A stretch of 64,000 bases of DNA from Neorhizobium sp. JUb45 (lineage in GTDB: Bacteria > Pseudomonadota > Alphaproteobacteria > Rhizobiales > Rhizobiaceae). The position numbers were made by a program, and so were the translations under genes. The notes under the pieces were generated by a model. The model did not search any database and was not told where the DNA came from. It saw only the letters and a list, made by a program, of their open reading frames with translations. The stretch lies in contig NZ_SLYW01000001.1 in NCBI RefSeq assembly GCF_004343585.1, forward strand, positions 434,001-498,000, read 5' to 3'. Shown here in pieces: positions 63,507-64,000 of the stretch (the stretch's first letter is position 1; every line of letters begins with the position of its first letter).

Positions 63507-64000
63507 ATGCCTCCCATCATCCACGCCGACGGCGCGACAAAATGGTTTGCGCAGAAAGTGCCGCAGTCCGGGCTTGCCGGCGCATTTCGCAATTTCCTTT
63601 CCCCCGTCACCCGCGATGTGAAGGCGGTGGATGGCATTTCCTTTGCCATTCAGGCGGGCGAGGCGGTCGGTTATCTCGGCCCCAATGGTGCCGGCAAATC
63701 CACCATGATCAAGATGCTGACCGGCGTGCTGGTGCCGACCGCCGGCTCCGTCAGCGTGCTTGGCCGCGTGCCGCATGTGGAGCGTATTGCCAATGCCCGC
63801 GATATCGGTGTGGTGTTCGGGCAGCGCAGTCAGCTGTGGTGGGACCTGCCGTTGTTCGAAAGCTTCGAACTGCACCGGCGCATCTACCGCGTGGAAAAAG
63901 CGCGGTTCGACCAAGTGCGGGCCGAACTGATCGAGATGCTGCAGATCGGCCCTTTTCTGGAGCGGCCGGTGCGGCAGTTGAGCCTTGGCCAGCGCATGCG
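63507..64000 (+). CDS. ABC transporter ATP-binding protein, 5' part
   Basis: The frame opens at ATG 63507 and continues past the window end (164 residues visible). Walker A is GYLGPNGAGKSTMIKMLTGV, the Q-loop region is VVFGQRSQLWWDLPLFESF, and the signature begins RQLSLGQRMR. The WWDLP segment and length before Walker A (about 55 residues) are typical of the ABC-2 exporter ATPases that are followed by two permease genes. Substrate unknown; the rest is outside the window. Confidence 0.9.
   Translation, partial: MPPIIHADGATKWFAQKVPQSGLAGAFRNFLSPVTRDVKAVDGISFAIQAGEAVGYLGPNGAGKSTMIKMLTGVLVPTAGSVSVLGRVPHVERIANARDIGVVFGQRSQLWWDLPLFESFELHRRIYRVEKARFDQVRAELIEMLQIGPFLERPVRQLSLGQRM

Overview
The window is about 64 kb of GC-rich chromosome from an alphaproteobacterium of the Rhizobiaceae, most likely Agrobacterium/Allorhizobium or a close Rhizobium. 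This rests on family markers read from the sequence: an Atu4866-domain protein, a GntR-type BioR beside bioY with matching BioR boxes, a GapR/DUF2312 protein, an RcdA/DUF1465 protein, DUF1192, DUF4164 and DUF1036 proteins, class I fructose-bisphosphate aldolase, 6S RNA just after zapA, and palindromic intergenic repeats of rhizobial type. There is no rRNA, tRNA, CRISPR array, prophage or complete insertion sequence that I can see. Most of it is ordinary core chromosome.

Layout. 1-5 kb: the end of an unknown gene, a LysR/SDR/Atu4866 group, and a pabB-pabC-type folate operon. 5-13 kb: a palindromic repeat, pepF, an orphan sigma-54 response regulator with an intact GAFTGA loop, a secreted DUF882 (M15-like) protein with a proline-rich tail, and divergent nnrS/nnrR sharing a TTG-N8-CAA site. 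13-20 kb: gapR, DUF1244, N-formylglutamate amidohydrolase, DUF1036, pyruvate kinase, acetyltransferase, hydrolase, TPR protein, rpmJ. 20-27 kb: thioesterase, an orphan gene, purEK, two YdcH/DUF465 genes, a frameshifted ArsR regulator beside a TauE/SafE permease, a divergent ThiE paralogue and a SEL1 protein. 27-35 kb: a suhB-type inositol monophosphatase, a MotA/TolQ-like plus MotB/OmpA-like pair, an AT-rich orphan, a GH144-like glucanase candidate, an ABC exporter and rpmE. 35-43 kb: small ATPase, M20 peptidase, rcdA, DUF1192, MFS, a TonB-dependent receptor and fba.

43-55 kb holds the lower glycolysis/pentose-phosphate genes fba, pgk, gap and tkt on the minus strand. They are interrupted between pgk and gap by a diguanylate cyclase, a vapBC module with its own inverted-repeat operator, a K+/H+ antiporter, and the bioR-bioY-DUF1284 biotin group. 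55-64 kb: DUF4164, zapA, 6S RNA, a decayed toxin-antitoxin locus, a three-gene phosphorelay (CHASE3-type kinase, single-domain regulator, receiver-kinase), a CorC-like membrane protein, 5-formyl-THF cyclo-ligase, a YmdB-like phosphoesterase, and the start of an ABC transporter.

The best leads for new biology are the uncharacterised MotA/MotB-like pair with a long coiled coil, the receiver-HisKA_2 phosphorelay, the structured intergenic stretch after rpmE, and the collapsed toxin-antitoxin locus. I do not see a convincing, wholly novel multi-gene defence or mobile system.
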